DNA of 64,000 nucleotides from the NCBI GenBank assembly GCA_020403265.1, contig JADBXZ010000011.1, positions 28,531-92,530 of the forward strand. The letters are read 5' to 3'. Source of the stretch: Bacteroidota bacterium (GTDB lineage: Bacteria; Bacteroidota; Bacteroidia; B-17B0; Aurantibacillaceae). The notes under the pieces were generated by a model. That model saw nothing but the letters and a program-made list of their open reading frames with translations, had not been told where the DNA came from and ran no database searches. Position numbers and translations under genes: made by a program. Shown here in pieces: positions 8,351 through 17,551 of the stretch; within the stretch, counting starts at the first letter, position 1, and every line of letters starts with the position of its first letter.

Positions 8351-8770
8351 ATGAATATTCGTGGTTTTGCTTTGTTTATACTGTTGGCTCTTACAGGAGT
8401 TATTAAATCTCAACAGGTTCAAAAAAGTAATTACAGCACGGTTGGTTATATAAAAGAAGATGGGACGGTTCAAAATCAAAACTATTCAACTATTGGTTAC
8501 ATAAAAAAGGATGGGACGGTTCAAAATCAAAACTATTCAACTATTGGTTATATAAAAGATAATGGCACAATTCAAAACCAAAACTATTCAACCGTTGGTT
8601 ATATAAAAGACGACGGAACCGTTCAAAATCAAAACTATTCAACCATCGGTTATATAAAAAGTGACGGCACCTTGCAAAACCAAAATTACAGCACTGTTGG
8701 TTATGCCAAAAACATCAATAAAAAATGGGCCGCTGCTGCAACTTTCTTTTTCTTTTTTAATTTAAAATAA
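8351..8770 (+). CDS. Exported 17-residue tandem-repeat protein, 5-fold beta-flower-like
   Basis: The ATG at 8351 begins a signal peptide (MNIRGFALFILLALTGVIKS). The mature protein is five near-identical 17-residue units, NYSTxGYIKxDGTxQNQ, plus a sixth partial unit (NYSTVGYAK) and a short tail ending in a run of five Phe. The units match the S-T-[IV]-G-Y-I-K-x-D-G-T pattern I recall from Bacteroidota proteins annotated as 5-fold beta-flower proteins. Five complete units would fit a closed five-bladed ring. No function is known to me. The upstream in-frame extension to 8234 is rejected because it would bury the signal peptide. hppD follows 24 bp later. Confidence 0.75.
   Translation: MNIRGFALFILLALTGVIKSQQVQKSNYSTVGYIKEDGTVQNQNYSTIGYIKKDGTVQNQNYSTIGYIKDNGTIQNQNYSTVGYIKDDGTVQNQNYSTIGYIKSDGTLQNQNYSTVGYAKNINKKWAAAATFFFFFNLK
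8429..8713 (+). repeat. 51-bp in-phase tandem repeats
   Basis: Units begin at 8429, 8480, 8531, 8582, 8633 and 8684 (the last partial), each 51 bp and encoding 17 residues. Adjacent units are nearly identical at DNA level, differing mostly at third positions and at the residues after YIK, so the array can change copy number by slippage or recombination. Confidence 0.85.
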
Positions 8771-8794
8771 TAAACCATTTAAAAACACAAAACA

Positions 8795-9958
8795 ATGTCA
8801 ACTCAACCAATTAAAAATGTAGAATACGGCTTGGAAAAAATATTTGAAGGTGCTCAAGATTTTTTACCCTTATTAGGAACAGATTATGTAGAGTTTTACG
8901 TAGGCAATGCCAAACAAAGTGCCCATTTTTATAAAACTGCTTTTGGTTTTCAGTCCTTTGCATATGCAGGTTTAGAAACAGGCTTAAAAGACAGAACCTC
9001 GTACGTTTTAAAACAAGATAAAATTAAACTGGTTTTAACCACTGCCCTAACCAGCGATTCTGTAATTGGAGAACATGTAAAAAAACATGGCGACGGCGTA
9101 AAGGTGATTGCTATATGGGTAGATGATGCCACTAAATCATACGAAGAAACAACCAAACGCGGCGCAAAATCTTTCATGAAACCTACCGTAGAGAAAGATG
9201 AACACGGTGAAGTTGTAAGAAGTGGTATTTATACCTACGGTGAAACCGTACATATTTTTGTTGAACGAAAAAACTATAAAGGCACCTTTTTACCCGGATT
9301 TAAACCATGGGTTAGCGATTATAACCCAAGTGCTGTAGGTTTAAAATTTATTGATCACATGGTAGGAAATGTGGGCTGGAATGAAATGAACCCAACCGTA
9401 AAATGGTACGAAGACGTAATGGGCTTTGTAAACTTTTTAACCTTTGACGACAAACAAATTACAACCGAATATTCTGCCTTAATGAGTAAGGTAATGAGTA
9501 ACGGTAATGGCCGTATTAAGTTTCCAATAAATGAACCGGCCGAAGGAAAAAAGAAATCACAAATAGAAGAATACATTGATTTTTACGAAGGAGCGGGTGT
9601 ACAGCATTTAGCTTTGGCTACAGATGATATTATTAAAACCGTTTCGGAATTAAAAGCAAGGGGCGTTGAATTTTTACCGCCGCCGCCGCAAGCCTACTAC
9701 GATGATATTCCGCGCCGATTAGGCACACACATGAGCGTAATGAAGGAGGACATCAAAAAACTACAAGAATTATCTATTTTAGTTGATGCAGACGAAGAAG
9801 GCTATTTATTACAAATATTTACCAAGCCTGTTGAAGACCGCCCTACATTGTTTTACGAAATCATTCAGCGTATGGGAGCAAAAGGCTTTGGTGCCGGAAA
9901 CTTTAAAGCCTTATTTGAAAGCATTGAAAGAGAACAGGCTTTGAGGGGAACGTTGTAA
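8795..9958 (+). CDS. hppD: 4-hydroxyphenylpyruvate dioxygenase
   Basis: The 387-residue enzyme converts 4-hydroxyphenylpyruvate plus O2 to homogentisate and CO2 in tyrosine catabolism. It has the two-vicinal-oxygen-chelate-domain layout. The 2-His-1-Glu iron ligands are visible as H188 (FIDHMVGNV), H271 (GVQHLAL) and E355 (LFYEIIQRMG). The C-terminal GAGNFKALFESIEREQ is the conserved gating helix. Length is normal for Bacteroidota HPPD. No homogentisate dioxygenase or other tyrosine-degradation gene lies in the window, so the pathway must be encoded elsewhere. It may be cotranscribed with the preceding repeat-protein gene, as I see no separate promoter. Confidence 0.95.
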   Translation: MSTQPIKNVEYGLEKIFEGAQDFLPLLGTDYVEFYVGNAKQSAHFYKTAFGFQSFAYAGLETGLKDRTSYVLKQDKIKLVLTTALTSDSVIGEHVKKHGDGVKVIAIWVDDATKSYEETTKRGAKSFMKPTVEKDEHGEVVRSGIYTYGETVHIFVERKNYKGTFLPGFKPWVSDYNPSAVGLKFIDHMVGNVGWNEMNPTVKWYEDVMGFVNFLTFDDKQITTEYSALMSKVMSNGNGRIKFPINEPAEGKKKSQIEEYIDFYEGAGVQHLALATDDIIKTVSELKARGVEFLPPPPQAYYDDIPRRLGTHMSVMKEDIKKLQELSILVDADEEGYLLQIFTKPVEDRPTLFYEIIQRMGAKGFGAGNFKALFESIEREQALRGTL

Positions 9959-10480
9959 TTTCACGAAGCCATCATCATCTTTAAAATTCTTCGATATTAA
10001 ACTATTGAGGAGTAATAATTGATTTGCGTTCTAATTTTTAAAAATAGTTTTTATCAGTATTGTTATAGTATAAATAGTATAACATACTGTGTTGTGCGTT
10101 ATATTATATCGGTTTTACTGAATAATAAAACAAGAACTAAACACGTTATAGACCTTAAGGAAGGGGCAAGCTATTATAAAATTAAATTAAGATGGCTCGC
10201 TTAAAAATGGTAAAATAATTGAACAATAAGGTTTTGCGCCTTTAATAATTTAACCTCGTGCTGGTTTAACTCCTGTTTTTCAAGAATCAGTTTCATATAA
10301 ACAAATTAAAGACAAACCTATATATATATATATTCAGGTTGGCGCTTTTCAAAGAAAAGATTTTTTAGCTGATTTTGGATATCACAACTTCTTCGCCCTT
10401 GGATTAAATTATGAGTTGGCATTAAAACCAAAGAAAGAATAAAATTAATTTTTATTCAAACAAATACAGTTCACCTGAAA
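9959..10480. other. Gene-free 522-bp stretch with probable gene decay and a TA microsatellite
   Basis: No credible intact gene. It holds a short open frame (10019-10204) of poor composition, a TA dinucleotide run at about 10320-10332, and a 36-codon fragment at its right end, described separately. No tRNA or terminator was recognised. Confidence 0.5.
10332..10442 (+). pseudogene. Possible remnant of an outer-membrane or porin-like gene 3' end
   Basis: From 10332 to the TAA at 10440-10442 the plus strand reads IQVGAFQRKDFLADFGYHNF and then FALGLNYELALKPKKE. The alternating pattern resembles the last strands of a beta-barrel protein. It has no start codon in frame: a TA repeat and stops lie immediately upstream. 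The fragment may be the tail of a gene destroyed by deletion. It may equally be chance; no sequence comparison was possible. Confidence 0.3.
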
Positions 10481-11371
10481 TCACTTCACCGCATCCAATT
10501 TCTTTTTGGTTTCTTCGACTAGTGTTTTTTGTTTGGTGATTTCCGTTTTTTTCTCGGCTAGTTTTTCTTCTGTTTTTTTAATGTCTTTTTCTGCATCTTT
10601 AATACGATCGTTATACTTACCAATGTCGTCTTTTAAATTGCGTTTATCTTTTTCTAAATCAGCCAACTGATCGCTTAACTTCTCGTAAATTTTTTTGGAA
10701 GCCTTTGCCTGCTCTTCTACTGCACTGGAGCTTGCTTCCACCACTTTTTTCTGGATATCTACTTCTGCTTTTTTCTTAATTATTTCACCTTCCTTGGCTG
10801 CAATAGCTGTTTCGTTTTTCGAAATTTTCGCTTTATTATCTGTAATATCGTTTTTTAGATTTTCTATCTTTTTCTCAAGGTCTTTCTGATCTTCTTCCAA
10901 GTTAGAAAGCTTCTTCTCATTGTCCTTAACTAATTCCGTTAAAGGTGCCTTGGTTTGTTTAATGGCAAATTCTTTAATTAGTTTTTCAAAATAGTTATAT
11001 TTTTCTTTATCACCACCACTGCTTAAGTAGGTTCCTCCTAAATCTACGGCAGTAGCCATTCTAACTGTTTTATCTTTTTTATTGGCAAAAAACAACGTAT
11101 AAACATCTATCGTATTGTTGCCCCACTCTTTCACCAATAAATTATCAGCAAAAACCTGCCCCTTGCTGTCTTTTACAGACTCGTGCTTGTAGTCTTTTAA
11201 AACTTTTTTCCAGGCGCTTAATACATCATCTAAATTACTTTCATAAATGGTGGTAACAATTGCGTTTTGTGAGCCACTCGAGAAACTCTCTTTACTTTCA
11301 TTAGTGGTTATATTCTGCCCGTTTAATGCGCCAAATAAAGCCAATAAATATATAGTGATTTGTTTTTTCAT
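10481..11371 (-). CDS. Exported coiled-coil protein of unknown function
   Basis: The 296-residue protein has a signal peptide (MKKQITIYLLALFGALNGQ), a compact N-terminal domain (about 20-145) and then roughly 150 residues of almost continuous heptad-like coiled coil rich in Lys, Glu, Asp and Asn. The N-terminal part contains DVLSAWKKVLKDYKHE and VYTLFFANKKDKTVRMATAVDLGG, suggesting a small alpha/beta domain I cannot name. It lies 3 bp downstream of the PspC gene and ends the five-gene minus-strand cluster that includes a histidine kinase and LytTR regulator, so it may act in the same envelope-related response. Confidence 0.75.
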   Translation of the reverse strand: MKKQITIYLLALFGALNGQNITTNESKESFSSGSQNAIVTTIYESNLDDVLSAWKKVLKDYKHESVKDSKGQVFADNLLVKEWGNNTIDVYTLFFANKKDKTVRMATAVDLGGTYLSSGGDKEKYNYFEKLIKEFAIKQTKAPLTELVKDNEKKLSNLEEDQKDLEKKIENLKNDITDNKAKISKNETAIAAKEGEIIKKKAEVDIQKKVVEASSSAVEEQAKASKKIYEKLSDQLADLEKDKRNLKDDIGKYNDRIKDAEKDIKKTEEKLAEKKTEITKQKTLVEETKKKLDAVK

Positions 11372-11374
11372 GAT

Positions 11375-11611
11375 TTAATCCAAGTCCCAAACGCTTGGGC
11401 GTTTTTTAGTGTAAAAGGGTTTAAAATAATTTTTGTGCTCTAACAAAAAAGCTAAAATGAAATAAATAATGATTGGGCTACCGAATGTAAAAAATGACAA
11501 ATAAATAAAATACATCCTCACTTTGGTAGTATTAATACCTAGTTTTTTACCAAGCCACTCGCAAACACCGAAGGCTTTGTGTTCAAACCAAAGTATGATG
11601 TTTTTAATCAT
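11375..11611 (-). CDS. PspC domain membrane protein
   Basis: This 78-residue protein carries the PspC pattern: an amphipathic N-terminal helix with GVCEWLGKKLGINTTKVRMYF, then hydrophobic helices through FGSPIIIYFILAFLLEH. PspC proteins sit in the inner membrane and act in envelope-stress responses. Here the short single-domain form is typical of Bacteroidota. It is separated from the LytTR regulator by 3 bp and from the coiled-coil gene by 3 bp, so it is very likely cotranscribed with the two-component pair. Confidence 0.85.
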   Translation of the reverse strand: MIKNIILWFEHKAFGVCEWLGKKLGINTTKVRMYFIYLSFFTFGSPIIIYFILAFLLEHKNYFKPFYTKKRPSVWDLD

Positions 11612-11614
11612 TTG

Positions 11615-12373
11615 TTAAAGTAAATTTAATTTTTTCATTAATTCTTCACGGTAACTGCCGCCAACCGGAATTGTTTTTTTATCGTTTTCTAAAACAACGT
11701 TTTGTGAATCAATACTGGCAATTTTATCTAATCTGGCAATGTAAGAACGGTGTACGCGAGCAAACTCCACATTCCCTAATTTTTTATCAATTTCTTTCAT
11801 AGTGCTATGAATGGTGTATCTGGCGTATTGTGTATTAATGATAACATAGTCTTTGAGCGCTTCTACAAAATAAATATCTTTTAGTAATACTTTAACTAAT
11901 CTGCTATTCGCCTTAACAAATAAAATATCTTTATTTGAGTCCTCTTTACTTTCAACTAGTGAATAAAGAAAATCTCTTTCCTTTTGTAATTCAGAATCTT
12001 TTTGATGTTTGTAATAAGCCATCTCAATGGTTGAGTGTAAGTCTACCTCTTTGAATGGTTTTAAAATGTAACCATAAGGTTCCGTAATTTTTGCCTTAGC
12101 CAAAGTCCCCTCATCGGCATAAGCGGTTAAAAAGATGATTGGCAGGCTTAGTTTCTCTTTTAATTTTTCGCTTACATCTATACCGGTTAAATCGCCTTTA
12201 ATCATAATGTCCATTAAAACCAGGTCCGGCTTAAGTTCAGTTATTTTTTCAATGGCATCTTTTCCGTTATTGGCAATACCCATTACGTTATAACCCAACT
12301 TAGTAAGGCTATTTTGTATGTCTTTTGCAACAATGCTTTCATCCTCAACAATGAAAATATTTAGTTTCTCCAT
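11615..12373 (-). CDS. LytTR-family response regulator
   Basis: The 252-residue protein has an N-terminal receiver domain with acidic pocket E10/D11, phosphoacceptor D55 (LVLMDIMI), T83 (FLTAYAD) and K105 (LKPF). After a short helical linker comes a C-terminal LytTR DNA-binding domain from about 150, with VKANSRLVKVLLKDIYFVEA, ARVHRSYIARLDKI and IPVGGSYREEL. It should be phosphorylated by the histidine kinase whose gene ends 6 bp upstream and then bind DNA as a dimer. LytTR regulators in Bacteroidota often pair with HisKA_2-type kinases, as here. Confidence 0.93.
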   Translation of the reverse strand: MEKLNIFIVEDESIVAKDIQNSLTKLGYNVMGIANNGKDAIEKITELKPDLVLMDIMIKGDLTGIDVSEKLKEKLSLPIIFLTAYADEGTLAKAKITEPYGYILKPFKEVDLHSTIEMAYYKHQKDSELQKERDFLYSLVESKEDSNKDILFVKANSRLVKVLLKDIYFVEALKDYVIINTQYARYTIHSTMKEIDKKLGNVEFARVHRSYIARLDKIASIDSQNVVLENDKKTIPVGGSYREELMKKLNLL

Positions 12374-12379
12374 AATTAT

Positions 12380-15300
12380 TTATATTTTAAAAGTAATAAA
12401 AACATTTGTACCTAAGTCTTTTTTGCTTGAAAATTTTATTGTCCCGCTTATCTGTTCTATTAAGGAATTAACTAATTGTAAACCAAGAGAGGGGCTGTTA
12501 TGAAAATCGATGTGATCCGAAAATCCAATTCCATTATCGGTTATATATAAACTGATGACATTGAGTTCCTGTTTAAGGCTAACTGTTATGGTTCCTTTGC
12601 GATCACCGGGAAAAGCGTGTTTAATAGCGTTGCTTAATAATTCATTAACAATTAAACCGGTTGGAATAGCATTGTCAAGTGATAATGAGATTTTTACGAT
12701 TTCCAAAATCAATTTTATCTTCGTTTCGTTAATAGAATATGATTGGATGATGTTATTTGTAAGGGTGTTTAAGTATTCAGAAAAATTAACAGAAGTAAAG
12801 GTTTTGTTTTGATACAAACTTTCGTGAATATAAGACATTGTCTTAATTCTGTTTTGGCTTTCTTTTAACACAGATAAAGCATATGGATCGCTGAGATAAG
12901 ATGATTGCAAATTTAATATACTACTTACTACTTGCATGTTATTTTTCACTCGGTGGTGAACTTCTTTAAGTAATACTTCTTTTTCTTTCAAAGATTGCTC
13001 TATTTTTTGTTGACTTATTTTCTTTTCAGTAATATCGTGTGCAATACCACTTACTTCATTAATTTCACTAGATTCTTTGCCTATTATAGGATTTAAGAAT
13101 ACTTCTAAATGAACCGTATTATGATTTACATCCTGTGTTTCTAATTCAAAATGTGCAGATTGACCACTAAACGCTTTTTGATACTGCGCGATTAGTGTAT
13201 CGTTATAATCTTTATCTGCTCTTAAAATCCCGAGATTTAATTTTAATCCTATGTAAGGTTTTGTTTGGTAAATAGATTCTATTAATTGAAAATAGTTTTT
13301 ATTAAATGACGTTAATGTTTGATTTCGATCAATTGTCCAGATATAATGATGACTGCTATCAATAATAGAATTTAACTTAGCCGCTTGATTTAATATTTTT
13401 TGTTCGTTGGCAATGCGCTCTGTTATATCGTGCGCAATAGCACTAACCTCAATAATTTCGTTTTCGAAATATACCGGATGTAAAAAAATCTCTCTATAAA
13501 TTGACTTGCCGTTTACAAAACTTTTATGTGTAAAAATTTGTTGATTCCCGTTTAAAACATTTAAATATTTGTTTTTCCAAAAAACTTTTAATTCATCACT
13601 CTTAACTGTGCTTAGCACATTCACTTTTCGATTTAAAGTAGTACCTTCTTTTAAGTTATCCTTTACAAAGCTATAGTAATTTTTATTGTATGATGTTAGC
13701 TCTAAATTTCTATTCACTGTCCAAACTAATTGATTTCCGCTTTCAATTACTGCTGAAAGTTTTGCTGTTTGGTTAATTAATTTTTGTTCGTAAATTTTTT
13801 CCTGTGTTACATCATCCGCAATACAACTTAATTTAACTACCTTGTTTTGTTCGTTAAAAATTGGATTTACAAATACTTTATAATAAACATCATTTTTTTT
13901 AGAAGTTATTTCTCCTCTAAAAAAAACTTGTTTTTCACCTTTAAATGACTTGTTGTAAATTGTTGACCAAAAATCAATGTATTCCTTTCTAATTTTTGTA
14001 TCAGCAATTTTGACGGCAATATTTTCGCCTTCTTTAAATTTTATTTTATATTTATTGGAAACGAGTTTGTAAAAGTTTTTATTAAATGAAGTTAAATTAT
14101 AAAACTCATCAACAGTCCAAATTAAATGATCCAAGTTTTCGAGGATTGAAGATAGTAATGCAGATTTTTCAGTTAACAATTTCTGAATTTTCGTTTTTTC
14201 AATAATCTGCTGTTCGAGTGCTTTATTATTTTGTTGGCTTAATTCTAGTTTTAGTTTATTACGATCAATTTCTTTTTGCTTGGTAATATTCGTTACCATA
14301 GAAACGATACAAAGTTCATTGTTATATTTCTGCAGATTTGATGAAATTTCTACCTCGATGGTATTTTTTTTAGTGTCGCATAAAAAATAAGTTTCCGGTG
14401 TATTAAATTTAGTATCCGTATAAAGTAATTTTGTTCTCTCAATTGCTTTTTTGCGAGATTGAGGCGTTAAGAATTCATAGTTTTTAACACCCAGTACCTT
14501 TTCTTTTGTTTTAACCTTAAGTATTTTTAATAACGCATTGTTGCAATATAAAATTTGTCCTTTATTATGTATAAAATAAGCCACGGGAGATGAATCTAAT
14601 AAGGACTCTAGATTTTCTTTTTGTTGTTGTAAATCTAACTCGCGCTGTTTTTGAATAGTGATATCTCGATATAAATTAAGATAGAATGAAATTTTTCCTT
14701 TATCATCTAATATTGGTGTTAAATTGTTTTCTAACCAAATTTCTTTTCCGTTTTTATGTATCGTTTTATATACATAAGTTAAATTTTTTATGATGTTATG
14801 CTTTTGATTGTACTTTAATTTTTCGTCTATTTTATCAAATTCGCTTTTAAAATCTTTGCTTCGCTTCGAAAAAAATGAATAATCTTTTAATAATTCACTC
14901 TCTTTGCAGCCCATTAATTTTTCGATATTTGGACTAACATATAAATACTTTTCTTCAGGATAATATGTGTAAAAAGCTATGACATCATTTCCGTTTGAAG
15001 TTATCAAATCAAACTTTTGTTTAGCTTCCTGTAATAATTTTTCCGTTTTGTACTGGGTAGTAATATCTTTTAAAGTACCAATGATCCCTATTAATTCTTT
15101 TTTAGCATTAAAAACCGGATGCGAGATCCCTTGTATATGAACAATTTCATTTTTAGATTTATAAAACCTAAAATTAGCTTTAGCCGGCTCTTTTGTGCCG
15201 TGTACTTTAACGTAATCCTTTAAAGAGTTTGTATATTGATGAAGATCGTCCGGATGGATATTCTTCATAAAAATATTAAGATTATTATAGACTTGTTCGG

Positions 15301-15811
15301 GTGTTTTACCAAGTATGCGTTTAACCGAATTGCTTATATAAGTAATTGCCGGTTTTGGGAAATAACTTAATTCAAAAATCACCTCATCTGAATAGCTTCC
15401 TAAGCTTGACAAAATATTGGATGATTTTTTAAGTGATTTTAAAAGCGTAATGCGTTTCTCAATTTCGATAAAGGTTGTTTGGATAACTTTTTTACCTTCA
15501 AATACAACTCGGTTTGATTTAGCCTCAACGTATATACTACTACCTTTGTTATCAAGAATTGACATCTCGATTATAGGAATATTGGAACCTTTCAATATTT
15601 TATTAATCGTATCTTTTACTTGTTGGTGCCTATTCTTAGGAAAGAATTGAAAAATAGACGTTTTTGAATTGCGTTTTATTTTAAAAAATTTAATTGCTTC
15701 TTTGTTTGCAAAAAATACTTGCTTTTCATTATATAAAATAACCGGTAAGGGAAAATGATCTAAGGTTGCTAAATCTAAAACTGAACCGGAATTATTTTTT
15801 TGTAAAGGCAT
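12380..15811 (-). CDS. Soluble multi-PAS sensor histidine kinase (HisKA_2/HATPase)
   Basis: The 1143-residue kinase has no signal peptide or membrane helix, so it senses a cytoplasmic or diffusible cue. I read seven PAS-type domains. The last three (about 550-920) are tandem copies sharing W-T-[VI]-[DN]-x3-x-L-T-S-[FY]-N-K-[NS]-[FY], which indicates internal duplication. The kinase core begins with LLKEVHHRVKNNMQ (phospho-acceptor His952 or 953), a HisKA_2 dimerisation domain. The HATPase follows with NELLSNAIKHAF, TDNGIGF and SLGLQLVNSL, all intact. It is followed 6 bp later by its likely partner, the LytTR regulator, and preceded 15 bp upstream by the repeat-protein gene. Confidence 0.92.
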   Translation of the reverse strand: MPLQKNNSGSVLDLATLDHFPLPVILYNEKQVFFANKEAIKFFKIKRNSKTSIFQFFPKNRHQQVKDTINKILKGSNIPIIEMSILDNKGSSIYVEAKSNRVVFEGKKVIQTTFIEIEKRITLLKSLKKSSNILSSLGSYSDEVIFELSYFPKPAITYISNSVKRILGKTPEQVYNNLNIFMKNIHPDDLHQYTNSLKDYVKVHGTKEPAKANFRFYKSKNEIVHIQGISHPVFNAKKELIGIIGTLKDITTQYKTEKLLQEAKQKFDLITSNGNDVIAFYTYYPEEKYLYVSPNIEKLMGCKESELLKDYSFFSKRSKDFKSEFDKIDEKLKYNQKHNIIKNLTYVYKTIHKNGKEIWLENNLTPILDDKGKISFYLNLYRDITIQKQRELDLQQQKENLESLLDSSPVAYFIHNKGQILYCNNALLKILKVKTKEKVLGVKNYEFLTPQSRKKAIERTKLLYTDTKFNTPETYFLCDTKKNTIEVEISSNLQKYNNELCIVSMVTNITKQKEIDRNKLKLELSQQNNKALEQQIIEKTKIQKLLTEKSALLSSILENLDHLIWTVDEFYNLTSFNKNFYKLVSNKYKIKFKEGENIAVKIADTKIRKEYIDFWSTIYNKSFKGEKQVFFRGEITSKKNDVYYKVFVNPIFNEQNKVVKLSCIADDVTQEKIYEQKLINQTAKLSAVIESGNQLVWTVNRNLELTSYNKNYYSFVKDNLKEGTTLNRKVNVLSTVKSDELKVFWKNKYLNVLNGNQQIFTHKSFVNGKSIYREIFLHPVYFENEIIEVSAIAHDITERIANEQKILNQAAKLNSIIDSSHHYIWTIDRNQTLTSFNKNYFQLIESIYQTKPYIGLKLNLGILRADKDYNDTLIAQYQKAFSGQSAHFELETQDVNHNTVHLEVFLNPIIGKESSEINEVSGIAHDITEKKISQQKIEQSLKEKEVLLKEVHHRVKNNMQVVSSILNLQSSYLSDPYALSVLKESQNRIKTMSYIHESLYQNKTFTSVNFSEYLNTLTNNIIQSYSINETKIKLILEIVKISLSLDNAIPTGLIVNELLSNAIKHAFPGDRKGTITVSLKQELNVISLYITDNGIGFSDHIDFHNSPSLGLQLVNSLIEQISGTIKFSSKKDLGTNVFITFKI

Positions 15812-15826
15812 TTAATTTTAATCAAT

Positions 15827-17491
15827 CTATTTTTTAATAGTTTGCGTTTTATTATCGTCTATTTTAATGTTATAACTCCTTAATCCTTGCTCATAGGTTG
15901 GCACAATCTTAACGCCTTGCCACGCAATTTCAATGTCATTATCGTATTTAATAGTTAGTACAAGAAAACCCAGTTCGTCATAAAAGTACCAATCTCCATT
16001 TTTAGTTCCGTTATTATAAGCGCCACTTACAAATTTTTTACCATTAGAGTGATAATAAGTGTGTAAACCAACCGGTTCACCATTTTGATAACGCCCCTCA
16101 AATCTTTTTTTACCACTTGGCATGTAAAAACTATTCCAAACACTATCAGGTTGCCCACTTACATAATTTCCAACCTCTTTATAATCGGGTGTTTCATAAA
16201 TCCAGTAACCTTCCTGATTATTATCAAAATAATTTCCTTTAAGCGTAACTTTACCTTGTTCGTTATAATCAGTTAAAACACCTTCACGTTTACCATTTAC
16301 ATAATTTTCTTCTCTCCATAAATTACCGCTTTCATAAAACCACTTCCATACACCTTGTGGCCTACCTTTTTTATCGTACTTACCTTTTTGCTCCAATTTT
16401 CCGCTTGAGTAAAAAAATTCCCAATCTCCTACTCTATTTCCATCTTTATAAATGCCTTTTGCTTTAAACTCACCTGTATTATGGAATTCTTTCCAAATAC
16501 CTATTCGGTTGCGAACACTATCTACTGCGCCCCTTGCTACAACAATTCCGTCAAAATACTCAATACAACTGTCCGGTACGGGAACATTTCTACAAACTAA
16601 TCTGTTTTTATAAATTCTTTCAAGTGTGGTTGTATCTTCAACTAAAAACAAACTACTATCACATTGCTTTTTTTGTTTATAGGTAAAATGTGTCCCTATT
16701 GCAACACCTTCGCTGTATACGCCTTCATATTTGAGTGTTCCGTCTTCATAAGTTTCTTTATAAACTTCCACATTAGCAATTTCTGGAGCTCTTAATACCG
16801 GCTTACCGTTATTAAATTTTTTTGTGGATAGTAAATTTCCTTTTTTATCATACTCTTTTACATAACCATCCAAACTATCATCGTTATATTTTAATTCTTT
16901 TTTTATAGATAAATCCTCATAGAATTCTTTCCATATTCCTTGCTTCTTACCTTGTTGATCTTTTTGATTCATCTTCTCATAACTCTGTAAAATGCCTTGT
17001 TTATAAACAATAATGGCGGTTATTAAGGAATCTTCCGAATATTCAAATGCTGTTCCGTCTTGTTTTCCTTTTGTAAAAGGAATGATATTTTTTGTTTTTC
17101 CTGTTTTATAAAAATTCTTTCTATAACCTTCTATTAAATCATTAGAATAGGTTTCAACAGCAACAAGTTTCCCAAGTGTATCGTAATAATTGGTTAAACC
17201 ACTTTTTTTTCCATCTAAATAATTAACTGATTTTTGAATTCTTCCTTTATCATCGTAAAATTTCCAGATACTGTCTAATAAATTATTCTTACGATTTCCC
17301 TCTATTTTTAATTTGCCATTTTTATGATAATTTTTCCAATACCCAATTGGTTTACCATCTTTCATATAACCTTCGCTGCTTACAACTCCGTTTTCATGAA
17401 AAAACTTATTGAAACCATTTGGATTAGTAGCCTGACAAAAGAATTTGTTAGAAAACAATATTAGAACTATGATGAAGATCGATTTTTTCAT
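15827..17491 (-). CDS. Exported MORN-like / YwqK-type repeat protein
   Basis: The 554-residue protein starts with a signal peptide (ending NKFFCQ). It consists of at least fifteen repeats of about 23 residues with the pattern YhxNGKLKxEGxYKxGKxxGxWxxY, as in HENGVVSSEGYMKDGKPIGYW and HNTGEFKAKGIYKDGNRVGDW. These toxin-antitoxin YwqK / MORN-type repeats are frequent in exported Bacteroidota proteins and probably form an elongated beta structure; their role is unknown. The gene has the best promoter in the window (17521-17551) and heads the likely operon with the PAS kinase, LytTR regulator, PspC and coiled-coil genes. Confidence 0.85.
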   Translation of the reverse strand: MKKSIFIIVLILFSNKFFCQATNPNGFNKFFHENGVVSSEGYMKDGKPIGYWKNYHKNGKLKIEGNRKNNLLDSIWKFYDDKGRIQKSVNYLDGKKSGLTNYYDTLGKLVAVETYSNDLIEGYRKNFYKTGKTKNIIPFTKGKQDGTAFEYSEDSLITAIIVYKQGILQSYEKMNQKDQQGKKQGIWKEFYEDLSIKKELKYNDDSLDGYVKEYDKKGNLLSTKKFNNGKPVLRAPEIANVEVYKETYEDGTLKYEGVYSEGVAIGTHFTYKQKKQCDSSLFLVEDTTTLERIYKNRLVCRNVPVPDSCIEYFDGIVVARGAVDSVRNRIGIWKEFHNTGEFKAKGIYKDGNRVGDWEFFYSSGKLEQKGKYDKKGRPQGVWKWFYESGNLWREENYVNGKREGVLTDYNEQGKVTLKGNYFDNNQEGYWIYETPDYKEVGNYVSGQPDSVWNSFYMPSGKKRFEGRYQNGEPVGLHTYYHSNGKKFVSGAYNNGTKNGDWYFYDELGFLVLTIKYDNDIEIAWQGVKIVPTYEQGLRSYNIKIDDNKTQTIKK

Positions 17492-17520
17492 TTTAACACC
17501 TTATTTAAAGGGTTATCTCT

Positions 17521-17551
17521 CAAATTTACTCATTTTTTATGAGTTTACAAA
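17521..17551 (-). promoter_or_regulatory. Full Bacteroidota promoter TTTG-N19-TAAATTTG
   Basis: The -33 box (17548-17551), exactly 19 bp of spacer, and the -7 box (17521-17528) match the Bacteroidota primary-sigma consensus perfectly. The start codon is 29 nt downstream. The spacer holds the inverted repeat CTCAT-N5-ATGAG and overlaps the last codons of nadA. Confidence 0.75.

Noticed and set aside
8429..8713. Regular 51-bp repeats considered as a CRISPR array
   Set aside because: The repeats are contiguous without spacers, stay in one reading frame and encode a signal-peptide protein.
10019..10204. 61-codon open frame after hppD
   Set aside because: Isoleucine, tyrosine and valine-heavy composition typical of translated AT-rich spacer, no signal or domain, and it lies in the decayed stretch.
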